Source of the DNA: JBCCTX01 sp964468435
GTDB taxonomy: Bacteria > Bacteroidota > Bacteroidia > J057
Assembly (NCBI GenBank): GCA_964468435.1
Contig: CAYXVE010000022.1
Coordinates: 4,283 to 68,282 of the forward strand
DNA length: 64,000 nucleotides
Reading direction: 5' to 3'
In this document: piece by piece, positions 55,479 to 63,970 of the stretch
How positions within the stretch are numbered: position 1 is the first letter of the stretch
Layout: the number at the start of each line of letters is the position of its first letter
The notes under the pieces: model-generated
The model's input: only the letters and a program-made list of their open reading frames with translations
Database searches by the model: none
What the model was told of the DNA's origin: nothing
Position numbers and translations under genes: made by a program

Positions 55479-56123
55479 CTACTCTTCTACCTCAATTCCC
55501 AGGGGAGCAAGCTCTCCCATGCCTTTTCTCAGCAGTACAATATTATCTAGTCCTTCACTGACGTCGATAACCGTACTGGGATAGATATTTCCATAACCTC
55601 CATCGATGACCATATCTACTTTGTTTCCAAATTTTTCATGTATAAGCTCAGGGTCTGCAAAATATTCCCAGGAGTCACCGTTATCGGGTTGCATCAGACT
55701 GATAGATGCTATAGGGTTTCCCAGCCATTTGACAATCTCCGTAGGAATGGGATGATCTACGATCCGGATGCCGACGGTGTTTTTGGTCTGAAAATGCTTA
55801 GGGATCTTTTTAGAAGCCTGTAAAATGAAGGTATAAGGTCCCGGAAATGCCTGTTTGATGATCTTGTATAAAGGAGTACTTAATTGATTAGTATATTCTC
55901 CTAGGATTTTCACACTTTCACATACACAAGTAAGATGGGCCTTTGCTGGATCGAGATTCTTGAGTCTACAAATTCGCTCTACAGCTTTTTTATGCTGGAT
56001 ATCACACCCCAGCCCATATACGCTATCTGTTGGATAGATAATGATTCCACCCTCTTTCAGACAGTTAACCACTTTTTGAATTTTCTCAAATTCTGGATTT
56101 TCAGGATTGATCTTCAACAACAT
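55479..56123 (-). CDS. Sua5/YciO/YrdC family protein
   Basis: The protein has 214 residues from the Met at 56123 (MLLKINPENPEFEKIQ); a longer frame to 56198 adds an unlikely leader. The YrdC core is KEGGIIIYPTDSVYGLGCD, then FPGPYTFIL and VGIRIVDHPI. Relatives make threonylcarbamoyl-adenylate for tRNA t6A; this one looks YciO-like, where that activity is weaker. It precedes the membrane spermidine-synthase-like gene by four bases. Confidence 0.9.
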   Translation of the reverse strand: MLLKINPENPEFEKIQKVVNCLKEGGIIIYPTDSVYGLGCDIQHKKAVERICRLKNLDPAKAHLTCVCESVKILGEYTNQLSTPLYKIIKQAFPGPYTFILQASKKIPKHFQTKNTVGIRIVDHPIPTEIVKWLGNPIASISLMQPDNGDSWEYFADPELIHEKFGNKVDMVIDGGYGNIYPSTVIDVSEGLDNIVLLRKGMGELAPLGIEVEE

Positions 56124-56236
56124 ATTCAATCTGTTAAGTGTGTACGCTAATCTTATGAAATTAAAATTATTAAACCAAAATAAAAAGCGGCCTCTCAAAA
56201 GTAAATTGATACAGAATATCGTTGAAAATGAGGGAA

Positions 56237-56514
56237 TTATCTCTGAAAACAGGGGTAAAATATATGAGTTTTTAAAAATTGGCGAAATATTTTAAGAACG
56301 ATAGAAACAAACAGCGTGATAAGTGGTCCCATGAGGACTATCCAGCGCGAGGTCCATACCCATCTATGTCACCTTTTTGATTCCAGTGTACAGGTATCTC
56401 TTTGGGAATGGAAGACCAGCTTAGCGCCGTTACGATGAGCGGAATAATGGTGAGAAGGATTGTAATCCAGTTGGATCTGATCCAACCTGGATTTCCAGAT
56501 TGTTGATTAGCCAT
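56237..56514 (-). pseudogene. Frameshifted, truncated DUF1648/SdpI-type membrane protein gene
   Basis: A minus-strand frame from ATG at 56514 reads 58 residues: two-part start MANQQSGNPG, a membrane segment (WITILLTIIPLIVTALSW) and IPKEIPVHWNQKGDIDGYGP, the diagnostic DUF1648 block. It then ends at TAG (56338-56340). Removing the doubled GC in CGCGC restores RWIVLMGPLITLFVSIVLKI, the expected next membrane helix. After about 20 more codons homology fades and a stop follows near 56237. So it is a gene broken by a two-base insertion and a 3' truncation, upstream of the Sua5-like gene. Confidence 0.7.
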
Positions 56515-56530
56515 AATTATACTATGTTTG
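56503..56530 (+). promoter_or_regulatory. Bacteroidota-type promoter (TTG-N17-TATGTTTG)
   Basis: TTG at 56503-56505 and TATGTTTG at 56523-56530, 17 bases apart, match the -33/-7 pattern. The element lies 61 bases before the subtilase ATG and overlaps the start of the dead DUF1648 gene on the other strand. Confidence 0.5.
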
Positions 56531-56591
56531 ATTTTTTAATGACATAATCCACTGTACAAGTTCCTCAAATACAGATAAATTGAGTGAATAC

Positions 56592-58202
56592 ATGATATAC
56601 CGCCCCATAAATGCTGATAATCGTTATTTACTTAAGTTTTCTATGCAAAGATTATCTTATTCTGTTCTGTTTCCGGCTGTATATTGGAATAATACTATAG
56701 TTTTTCTGGTTCTGGGAATCATCTTGATATGTTTTCAGGGAAGTACTCCCCAAAAGTTGAATAAAGAACCTGTATCCATCTTTTATGTCTATGTATATGA
56801 TCTTGAAGAACCATCGGTACATGATGTGATCTCCCAGAAGGTACAAAAAATAAGGTACAGACTTCACTGGCTGGATGCCATCACAGTAGAGGCTAATGAT
56901 TCACAGGTTGGAGAACTCATGAAATTATCCTGTGTAGATACTGTCATCAACATGAGAGCAGATCTCTATAATGTTCATCATAGCCAAGCACTAAGTGGCA
57001 ACTCCAATATTCAGAAACCCAAATGGGATACACTACTTGCACAGCAAAAAGCTTTGATGGAATTCGATGTTCTGGAAAAAAACGGATACACGGGTAAAGG
57101 TGTACGTGTAGCCATTCTTGATGCGGGTTTTAAACATGCAGACAAGCATCCAGCATTCAGGCATTTATTTGAAAATAGACAGATTGTGGGAACCAGGGAT
57201 TTTTATCAAGGTGATAATCATGTATATCATCACGCTCAACACGGAACACAAGTTCTGGGCTGCCTTGCAGGTAAATATGGTGATCAATGGATAGGTGTCG
57301 CAAAAGATGCCCAGTTTCTCTTAGCCAGAACCGAGCACATCTGGTGGGAAAAGCCTGCAGAGGAAGACCACTGGATTGCTGCTCTGGAATGGGCTTACGA
57401 CCAGGGTGCTCAGATTCTTTGTTCTTCCTTATCATTTACCTACAAGGAAGATAATTTTCAGCAGATGGATGGCAAGACACATCCTGTATCCTATGCTGCT
57501 GCAAAGGCTGTGGAAAAGGGAATGCTGATTGTCGTCTCCATGGGAAATGAAGGCAATAAATCCAGAATGTATCTGGGTTCTCCAGCGGATGTACCAGGGG
57601 TACTATCTGTAGGAGGATCATTACCTATGATCCCGATGCGCATACCTTTTTCTTCAACAGGTCCCAATGCGTTGAATGATATCAAACCCAATATTGCTGC
57701 TCCTGCTTATGTACTCACTACGAAAGGCAACCATAACTATGGAATAGGTGCAGGCACTTCATTCTCCTGCCCATTGGTAGCAGGACTGGCAGCATGTCTT
57801 TTAGAGCAAAATCCTGAAATGAACCCTGCTGAAGTCATAAGCCGTATAGAGTCATCAGGTCATTATTATCCATATTATGATTACTATATGGGATATGGAG
57901 TGCCTGAAGTATCACGGATCTTTGAGGAGAAGACAGCCCGTGTCGACACCTCGTTTCAAGTCAGTATGCGTGAGGATACCGTATTGGTGGTATTCAGCGT
58001 TCCCGATACCACGGGAAGTAGTTCTCAGGGGAAGGTCATATATTATCATCTGGAACATCCCAGGGGATACCTCAAATGGGCGTTTTACGATCTGATACCA
58101 CCAGATTCACGGAGGTATGCTTTTAATACCCCATCCAGAGGAGGCATGATGAGAATCTGGTATGAAGGCTATCTCTATGAGCAAGTGCTGTTTGATAAGT
58201 GA
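56592..58202 (+). CDS. Subtilisin-family (S8) serine peptidase
   Basis: The protein has 536 residues from ATG 56592; a TTG 12 bases upstream and an ATG at 56643 (before the hydrophobic signal region NTIVFLVLGIILICFQ) are other options. Counting from 56592 the triad is D177 (VAILDAGF), H217 (QHGTQVLG) and S390 (GTSFSCP). A propeptide-like N-terminal part carries AITVEANDSQVGELMK. No type IX sorting domain is visible at the C-terminus, whose last ~100 residues form a beta-rich domain. It is likely a secreted protease. Confidence 0.92.
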   Translation: MIYRPINADNRYLLKFSMQRLSYSVLFPAVYWNNTIVFLVLGIILICFQGSTPQKLNKEPVSIFYVYVYDLEEPSVHDVISQKVQKIRYRLHWLDAITVEANDSQVGELMKLSCVDTVINMRADLYNVHHSQALSGNSNIQKPKWDTLLAQQKALMEFDVLEKNGYTGKGVRVAILDAGFKHADKHPAFRHLFENRQIVGTRDFYQGDNHVYHHAQHGTQVLGCLAGKYGDQWIGVAKDAQFLLARTEHIWWEKPAEEDHWIAALEWAYDQGAQILCSSLSFTYKEDNFQQMDGKTHPVSYAAAKAVEKGMLIVVSMGNEGNKSRMYLGSPADVPGVLSVGGSLPMIPMRIPFSSTGPNALNDIKPNIAAPAYVLTTKGNHNYGIGAGTSFSCPLVAGLAACLLEQNPEMNPAEVISRIESSGHYYPYYDYYMGYGVPEVSRIFEEKTARVDTSFQVSMREDTVLVVFSVPDTTGSSSQGKVIYYHLEHPRGYLKWAFYDLIPPDSRRYAFNTPSRGGMMRIWYEGYLYEQVLFDK

Positions 58203-58223
58203 TGAGACGAAAATCAAAGGTTT

Positions 58224-58265
58224 TTTTATGGTTTATGCTTAATATTTTATGGTTTATGCTTAATA
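58224..58265 (+). repeat. 21-base tandem repeat, two copies
   Basis: Two perfect copies of a 21-base unit (58224-58244 and 58245-58265; TTTTATGGTTTATGC then TTAATA) lie just after the subtilase stop codon, between it and the next gene. Confidence 0.8.
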
Positions 58266-58345
58266 TTAATAGACAGTCTATATTGCAGTACCACCATTTA
58301 CTGTATACACGTTAGGTAAAAAAACCACAATCCTTTACACTTCTC

Positions 58346-59488
58346 ATGAAAATAACCTTGAAAACTTTACATGCATTTTTTCTCTTGCTTTTATGTTGCA
58401 ACGGTTCATGTGCCCAGGATACTATAGTAGTTGTGCTACATCCTATCTTAGGGTACGAGATCGACCAGATGGAGAAACGGGAACTCAAACTGTTTGAGAT
58501 GATTCCCGATAAGGAGTATAGGGTCGGAAGCTTCTACATGCTCAAGGATAGCAGTTTGTATCTAAGGATTGACACCCAGACAGACAAGGTATTGAATATT
58601 CCATACAGCTGGGATAATTTTCGAATCTTGAAAAGCAAAATGGAAGGTAAGTCGATCATGTATCCAGGAGAGATTGCAGCGAGTAAAGAAGTAAGCGATG
58701 AAAAGGCCTATGTCATCCTTGAACTGGAAGGAGGGGGAAATATCAATGGTATGCTAAAGGAGGTGGGCGATGAATATGTGTTGTTGGAGTCAGAAGCTGG
58801 GGAGGTACAAATCAGGAAAACTCAGATTAAGAAACTATCATTTGCAGATGAAAGTATGTTCCAGAATGGGAAATATTGGTTTCCCAATCCCAATGATACT
58901 CGTTATCTATTTGGGCCTACAGCTTATACGCTGGAAAAAGGGGAGGGCTACTACCAGAATATATATGTGTTGTTTAATGCAGCTTTTGTAGGTATCACGG
59001 ACAACTGGGATGTAGGGGGAGGATTAGAGTTAATTTCTACGCTTTCGGAGAATCCTATATTATTTGTATCTACCAAGTTGGGTTTCGAGGTTGTCAACAA
59101 TTTTCATTTGGCTGGCGGAGCTTTTGTGGGTAATTTGGCGGGTTTTGATGTTCTGGATGACAATGAAATATTAGGTGTTTTTTATGGAGTAGGTACGTTT
59201 GGGAATAGGGAGGATCATATCTCATTGGGTCTGGGGTACGGGTTTTTCGAAGGAGAATTTACAGATCGTCCACAGATTACATTAAGTGGCATAAAACGAA
59301 TATCCAGAAGGGTATCGCTGGTTTCCGAAAACTGGTTGCTACCTGTAGATGAGTATTTTGTGGCTTTTTCAGCAGGTGTAAGATTGATGGGGGATAAAAC
59401 TACCTTTGATCTGGCTTTGATTAGAACATCTGAATGGGACGTAGAATTGCTAGCAGTACCTTTTCTGGGTTTTGTGTATAAGTTTTAG
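58346..59488 (+). CDS. Secreted or outer-membrane protein of a Bacteroidota-specific family
   Basis: The protein has 380 residues with a signal peptide (HAFFLLLLCCNGSCAQ). A short N-terminal domain (about 30-165) contains GGGNINGMLKEVGDEYVLLE, an SH3-like or small beta pattern. The rest begins with YWFPNPNDTRYLFGPTAYTL then GEGYYQNIYVLFNAAFVGIT and continues as alternating hydrophobic strands, as in an outer-membrane beta-barrel. I recognise the YW-PNPN..R..FGPTA block as a family common in Bacteroidota, without known function. Its 3' end overlaps the end of the convergent rnc gene by four bases. Confidence 0.72.
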   Translation: MKITLKTLHAFFLLLLCCNGSCAQDTIVVVLHPILGYEIDQMEKRELKLFEMIPDKEYRVGSFYMLKDSSLYLRIDTQTDKVLNIPYSWDNFRILKSKMEGKSIMYPGEIAASKEVSDEKAYVILELEGGGNINGMLKEVGDEYVLLESEAGEVQIRKTQIKKLSFADESMFQNGKYWFPNPNDTRYLFGPTAYTLEKGEGYYQNIYVLFNAAFVGITDNWDVGGGLELISTLSENPILFVSTKLGFEVVNNFHLAGGAFVGNLAGFDVLDDNEILGVFYGVGTFGNREDHISLGLGYGFFEGEFTDRPQITLSGIKRISRRVSLVSENWLLPVDEYFVAFSAGVRLMGDKTTFDLALIRTSEWDVELLAVPFLGFVYKF

Positions 59489-60219
59489 ATCAGGTCTAGG
59501 TGTATAAGAGCATCTTGTGCGGCATTTTGTTCGGCCGTTTTCTTGTTTTTGCCTTCGCCTGTACCTAGTTCTGTTTCTCCTACTTTTGCGCGCATTTTGA
59601 AGGTTTTATTTCGGCCTTCGCCTTCTTCCGCAATCAATTCAAATTCCAGCTGACCGATTTTTTCGCGTTGAACATACTCGATGAGCTTATTTTTATAGCT
59701 AATGATCTGTTGTTCTACAGCATATAGTTGTATATGTGGGTCAATGATACGGCGATAGATAAATTTTTTAACTTTGTAATATCCGAGGTCTAGGTATAAG
59801 GCACCAATGAATGCTTCCAGCGCATCTCCGAACATGGATTCATTGATCTGGTTATTTTGTTTGTGGCGGATTAGTTCGTTGATTCGAAGCTTTTTACATA
59901 TCTGATTAAGAGATTTGCGGTTAACGATTTTGGATCTCATTTCGGTGAGAAATCCTTCATCTTTCAGGGGATATATTTTGAAGAGATACTCAGCTATAAC
60001 AGCATCTAGAATAGAATCTCCCAGAAATTCCAGCCTTTCATTGCATTCTTTAGCAATAACTACCTTATTTCTCGCTTTTTGGATGGAAGAACTATGAGTA
60101 ATGGCGAGTTGATATAAAAATATCTCTTTAGGTGCATAACCGGATATTTGTCTGATTTGCCGAGAAAATGAGCGCGAACCAGAAAGGTAGACATTATAAA
60201 ACTGCCGAAGCGTTAGCAT
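59485..60219 (-). CDS. rnc: Ribonuclease III
   Basis: The protein has 244 residues. The catalytic signature is NERLEFLGDSILDAVIAEYL with E61 and D68; the second acidic cluster is in FGDALEAFIGALYLDLG. The dsRNA-binding domain (about 170-244) ends with KKTAEQNAAQDALIHLDL. It processes rRNA and other double-stranded RNA. It follows fabF after 108 bases in the conserved acpP-fabF-rnc order. Confidence 0.97.
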   Translation of the reverse strand: MLTLRQFYNVYLSGSRSFSRQIRQISGYAPKEIFLYQLAITHSSSIQKARNKVVIAKECNERLEFLGDSILDAVIAEYLFKIYPLKDEGFLTEMRSKIVNRKSLNQICKKLRINELIRHKQNNQINESMFGDALEAFIGALYLDLGYYKVKKFIYRRIIDPHIQLYAVEQQIISYKNKLIEYVQREKIGQLEFELIAEEGEGRNKTFKMRAKVGETELGTGEGKNKKTAEQNAAQDALIHLDLI

Positions 60220-60327
60220 ATTTTATTCCCCGAAGACCTGAACAACAGGAATAATGTATAATAATTCAATTTAAACAGATTAAATATATGATGTTTTGAT
60301 AAAATATCGAAATGTTAACTGATAAAA

Positions 60328-61578
60328 TTATTCATCATTGTATCTTTTAAATAGCAAACAGGCATTATGGCCTCCAAATCCGAAGGTATTGCTGATCGCA
60401 ACGTTGACTGTTCGTGGTATAGCCTCATTGAACGTGTAATTGAGATCGCATGCTTCATCTGGCTGGCTGAAGTTAATGGTGGGGGGAATTAGGTCGTGTT
60501 GAATTGCCATGATAGCTGCGATAGCCTCGACGGCTCCAGCGGCACCCAACAGGTGTCCTGTCATGGATTTGGTAGAGCTGATATTAACTTTGGAGGCATA
60601 GTCTCCAAATATTTGTTTGATAGCCAGGGTTTCACTGATATCCCCCAGAGGCGTGGAAGTTCCATGTACATTGATATAATCTACATCCTGAGGCAATAAT
60701 CCCGCAGATTCAAGGGTAGAGGCCATAACTCTGGCTGCGCCTTCTCCGTCGCTTGAAGGAGCAGTGATGTGGTAGGCATCTGCCGACATTCCCAGGCCAC
60801 CGAGTTCTGCATATATTTTGGCATTCCTTTTCATTGCATGGTCGAGATCTTCCAGGATGAGGCATCCACCACCTTCGCCCATGACAAATCCATCTCGGGT
60901 CGCATCAAAAGGCCTGCTTGCAGTTTTATACTCATCGTTATTCTCAGACAAAGCTTTCATCCCGTTGAACCCGCCCATGCCGATTTCATTGATAGCAGCT
61001 TCTGCTCCACCTGCTAACATGACATCTGCATATCCCTGCTGAATCAGCATGCATGCATCAATAATACAATTGCTGGCGGTAGCACATGCAGAGACACTGG
61101 CATAGTTGGGTCCTTTGAGTCCGTGTTTGATGGATATTCTGCCTGAGCCGATGTCAATGATCATTTTGGGAATGAAGAAGGGATTAAAACGCGGTGTACC
61201 ATCGCCTTCTACAAACTTTTTGATCTCCTCGTAAAATACTGAAATCCCACCAATCCCCGAACCCATGATAACCCCGATCCGGTTGCAGTCTAAGTGATCG
61301 AGATTCATTCCCGAGTCAGCAATGGCTTCATCCGCTGCCACTATTGCAAAATGAGTAAAGGGGTCCATCTTTCTTGCTTCTTTCCGGTCAAAATACTCCA
61401 AAGGATCAAACTCCTTTACTTCACATGCAAACCTGGTTTTGAATTTACTTGCATCAAAATGTGTGATCAGATCTGCCCCACTCACACCTTTTGATAATCC
61501 ATCCCAGTATTGAGCTACGGAATTGCCAATAGGAGTAACTGCACCTAATCCTGTTATGACAACCCTTTTTCCCTTCAT
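60328..61578 (-). CDS. fabF: 3-oxoacyl-ACP synthase II
   Basis: The protein has 416 residues. Catalytic triad: C165 (SVSACATASN), H305 (NVHGTSTPLGD) and H342 (KSMTGHLLGAAGAV). It extends fatty acyl chains on ACP. The gene begins directly after the acpP stop codon with no gap, so translation is coupled. Confidence 0.98.
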   Translation of the reverse strand: MKGKRVVITGLGAVTPIGNSVAQYWDGLSKGVSGADLITHFDASKFKTRFACEVKEFDPLEYFDRKEARKMDPFTHFAIVAADEAIADSGMNLDHLDCNRIGVIMGSGIGGISVFYEEIKKFVEGDGTPRFNPFFIPKMIIDIGSGRISIKHGLKGPNYASVSACATASNCIIDACMLIQQGYADVMLAGGAEAAINEIGMGGFNGMKALSENNDEYKTASRPFDATRDGFVMGEGGGCLILEDLDHAMKRNAKIYAELGGLGMSADAYHITAPSSDGEGAARVMASTLESAGLLPQDVDYINVHGTSTPLGDISETLAIKQIFGDYASKVNISSTKSMTGHLLGAAGAVEAIAAIMAIQHDLIPPTINFSQPDEACDLNYTFNEAIPRTVNVAISNTFGFGGHNACLLFKRYNDE

Positions 61579-61821
61579 TTAAGAGGTTTTGATGTTTTGT
61601 TCTAAGTATTTGATAGAATCGCCAACAGTAACAATTTTTTCGGCGGCCTCATCTGGAATGCTAAGCTTAAACTCTTTTTCGAACTCCATGATGAGTTCTA
61701 CGGTATCGAGTGAGTCAGCTCCCAGATCGTTGGCAAAGCTTGCCTCTGGTGTTACTTCTGATGGTTCTACTCCCAATTTATCAACGATGATTTCAATGAC
61801 ACGATCTGAAATTTGAGACAT
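61579..61821 (-). CDS. acpP: Acyl carrier protein
   Basis: The protein has 80 residues. S37 in GADSLDTVELIMEFE is the site for the 4'-phosphopantetheine arm. The acidic, four-helix sequence is standard length. It is the first gene of acpP-fabF-rnc, with a promoter 60 bases upstream. Confidence 0.99.
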   Translation of the reverse strand: MSQISDRVIEIIVDKLGVEPSEVTPEASFANDLGADSLDTVELIMEFEKEFKLSIPDEAAEKIVTVGDSIKYLEQNIKTS

Positions 61822-61880
61822 TTTTCTTACTTTTAATAGAGTTAAACGTGTTGTCTAATATGTTTTTTTAAAAATTTGGC

Positions 61881-61909
61881 CAAATATAGTACTTTTTAGA
61901 TTCATGCAA
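61881..61909 (-). promoter_or_regulatory. acpP: Promoter of acpP-fabF with overlapping palindrome
   Basis: On the minus strand a TTG (61907-61909) and TATATTTG (61881-61888) are 18 bases apart, an exact -33/-7 pair. A perfect 12-base palindrome, ATTTGGCCAAAT, at 61874-61885 overlaps the -7 element and could be an operator. Confidence 0.6.
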
Positions 61910-61958
61910 GATTATTCCAGGCCTTATTTTTAATTTATGGCTACATTGGCAATACTTG

Positions 61959-62417
61959 ATGAAACGGAGATATATAACAGACCCATCCCCTCAGGGACAG
62001 ACCTTTGCAATCGGCATTGCTTCTAATGAACCTATATGGAAAATTTGCTGGGAGATCAACCAATTATTCAGTACAAGGATGGTTAGGGTTTTTTCTGGCG
62101 ATTATCCCGCCTCAGAGGACATTGTGGAGGAAAGGCCTCAGAAGAAAATGGAGGTAGAGCAACCCGCTAACATAGAAAGTGTATGTTATCATGATCTTGA
62201 GAGTCGGAAAGATCAAGATTTTTTCTTATTTAGGGGCGAGTTTGAATGGAAAGATTCCTCTTTGAAGGTACTTAGATATATATTTGTCATTAAGGATAAT
62301 GGAAGAAAAGAGACAATAAGCATTGAAGAGATTCTGGAAACGCTTAACCGTTCAAAAGTCATTGTCATAGCAATCGATATTTCTCATATTCAAGATATTA
62401 ACAAACTATTACCTTGA
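61959..62417 (+). CDS. IPExxxVDY-family protein, motif degenerate
   Basis: The protein has 152 residues from ATG 61959 (a TTG three bases before is possible). In Bacteroidota a small protein of this family, with a C-terminal IPExxxVDY motif, precedes pyk. Here the place and body fit (GQTFAIGIASNEPIWKICWE) but the C-terminus reads DISHIQDINKLL, where the motif is not recognisable. Function unknown. The stop overlaps the pyk start (TTGA). Confidence 0.72.
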   Translation: MKRRYITDPSPQGQTFAIGIASNEPIWKICWEINQLFSTRMVRVFSGDYPASEDIVEERPQKKMEVEQPANIESVCYHDLESRKDQDFFLFRGEFEWKDSSLKVLRYIFVIKDNGRKETISIEEILETLNRSKVIVIAIDISHIQDINKLLP

Positions 62418-63868
62418 GTACAATCAATTTCCGAAGAACCAAAATCGTCGCCACACTCGGCCCAGCTTGCTCTGATAAAGAGACGCTTGAAAAGATGATA
62501 GAAGCCGGTCTCGACGTAGCCCGGTTGAATTTTTCTCATGCAGATCACGCAACTCATGAAAGGTCCCTCAACATCATACGGGAAATCAACAAGGACAAAA
62601 ATTCCAACATCGCAATCCTGCAGGACTTGCAGGGACCGAAAATACGAATTGGATTGTTGAAAGAAGATATTCATATCAAACCCGGTGATATACTACACTT
62701 CCGTTCCGACCTAAAAGAGCAGCAGAAAAAAGTTGATCCCATCCCCATTATCTACGACACCTTCGCACAGGATGTCAATGAGGGAGATATTGTTCTGATC
62801 GATGATGGAAAAGTAGAGTGCAGGGTCAGTGCTACCGATCGCAACTACCACGTAGAACTCGAGGTGCTCTACGGCGAAGTTGTCAAAAGCCGGAAAGGGG
62901 TAAACTTCCCGATGACCAATATCTCTGTACCAACGATTACCGAGAAGGATTTTAAGGATATTGATTTTGCCATCAAACACGATGTAGAATGGCTTGCCTT
63001 GTCATTTGTACGTACAGCTGATGATATCAGGGTACTTAAGGAATTGATTCGCCTGAAAAATGGTACGAGCCGGATTATCGCCAAGATTGAAAAGCCCGAA
63101 GCACTCAAAAATGTTGATGAAATCATCCAGGCTTCAGATGCCATCATGATCGCTCGCGGGGATCTCGGTGTTGAGATCCCTATGGAAGAAGTACCGGCAT
63201 GGCAGAAACGCATTATTAAAAAGTGTAATCTGCTTGGTAAACCTGTAATCGTTGCTACTCAGGTAATGGAATCCATGATCAATAATCCTCGGCCTACCCG
63301 TGCTGAGGCAAATGATGTGGCTAATGCACTGGTAGATGGGGCTGATGCAGTCATGCTCAGTGGTGAAACTTCCGTAGGCAAATATCCAGTAAGGGTAGTT
63401 GAAAGTATGAACCGGATTCTCGCCAGTGTAGAGAAAGAAGATGAAAGTATATATTATCGTTTCCTGGACAAGCCTTCTCCCGAAGCAGAGCCCCTAAGTT
63501 CTGCAATCATCACGACAGCCTGCAAACTGGCGATGGAAACAGATGCAAATGCTATCATCGGGATGACATATTCCGGCTATACGGCATTTCAGGTTGCCAG
63601 ATGCAGACCCAAAGCTCATATATATGCCTTTACTCACAATCGTCCAGTACTCAATACCCTGAATCTGGTCTGGGGAATACGGGCATTTTACTACGACAAA
63701 AGCGAAGGGACAGATCATACGATCAATGACGTACAGGATATACTCAAGCAAAAAGGCCTGGTACAACCAGGAGATGTTATGATTAATACGGGAAGCATGC
63801 CTTTACAAGAGCAGGGGCTTACTAATATGATTAAAATTAGCAGGGTTAAGGGGAAAAAGATCTCCTAG
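62414..63868 (+). CDS. pyk: Pyruvate kinase, TTG start
   Basis: The protein has 484 residues. Conserved regions: TKIVATLGPACSDKE, AILQDLQGPKIRIG, RIIAKIEKPEALKN, MIARGDLGVEIPMEE, and ANALVDGADAVMLSGET. It transfers phosphate from phosphoenolpyruvate to ADP. The start is TTG 62414, since an in-frame TAA lies at 62399-62401 and no ATG precedes the barrel. The TTG overlaps the upstream stop codon as TTGA, so translation is probably coupled. Confidence 0.97.
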   Translation: MSTINFRRTKIVATLGPACSDKETLEKMIEAGLDVARLNFSHADHATHERSLNIIREINKDKNSNIAILQDLQGPKIRIGLLKEDIHIKPGDILHFRSDLKEQQKKVDPIPIIYDTFAQDVNEGDIVLIDDGKVECRVSATDRNYHVELEVLYGEVVKSRKGVNFPMTNISVPTITEKDFKDIDFAIKHDVEWLALSFVRTADDIRVLKELIRLKNGTSRIIAKIEKPEALKNVDEIIQASDAIMIARGDLGVEIPMEEVPAWQKRIIKKCNLLGKPVIVATQVMESMINNPRPTRAEANDVANALVDGADAVMLSGETSVGKYPVRVVESMNRILASVEKEDESIYYRFLDKPSPEAEPLSSAIITTACKLAMETDANAIIGMTYSGYTAFQVARCRPKAHIYAFTHNRPVLNTLNLVWGIRAFYYDKSEGTDHTINDVQDILKQKGLVQPGDVMINTGSMPLQEQGLTNMIKISRVKGKKIS

Positions 63869-63970
63869 ACTTAATGGAAATTGTTTGGTAAAGGAGATTC
63901 TTACATCTATCCTTATATCTTAGTATATACATACATCAAAGTTTAGTATTATTTACTTAAAGGTATTTTC

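Noticed and set aside
56107..56295. Small plus-strand frame of 62 residues
   Set aside because: It overlaps the Sua5-like gene start and the DUF1648 remnant on the other strand and has no recognisable features.
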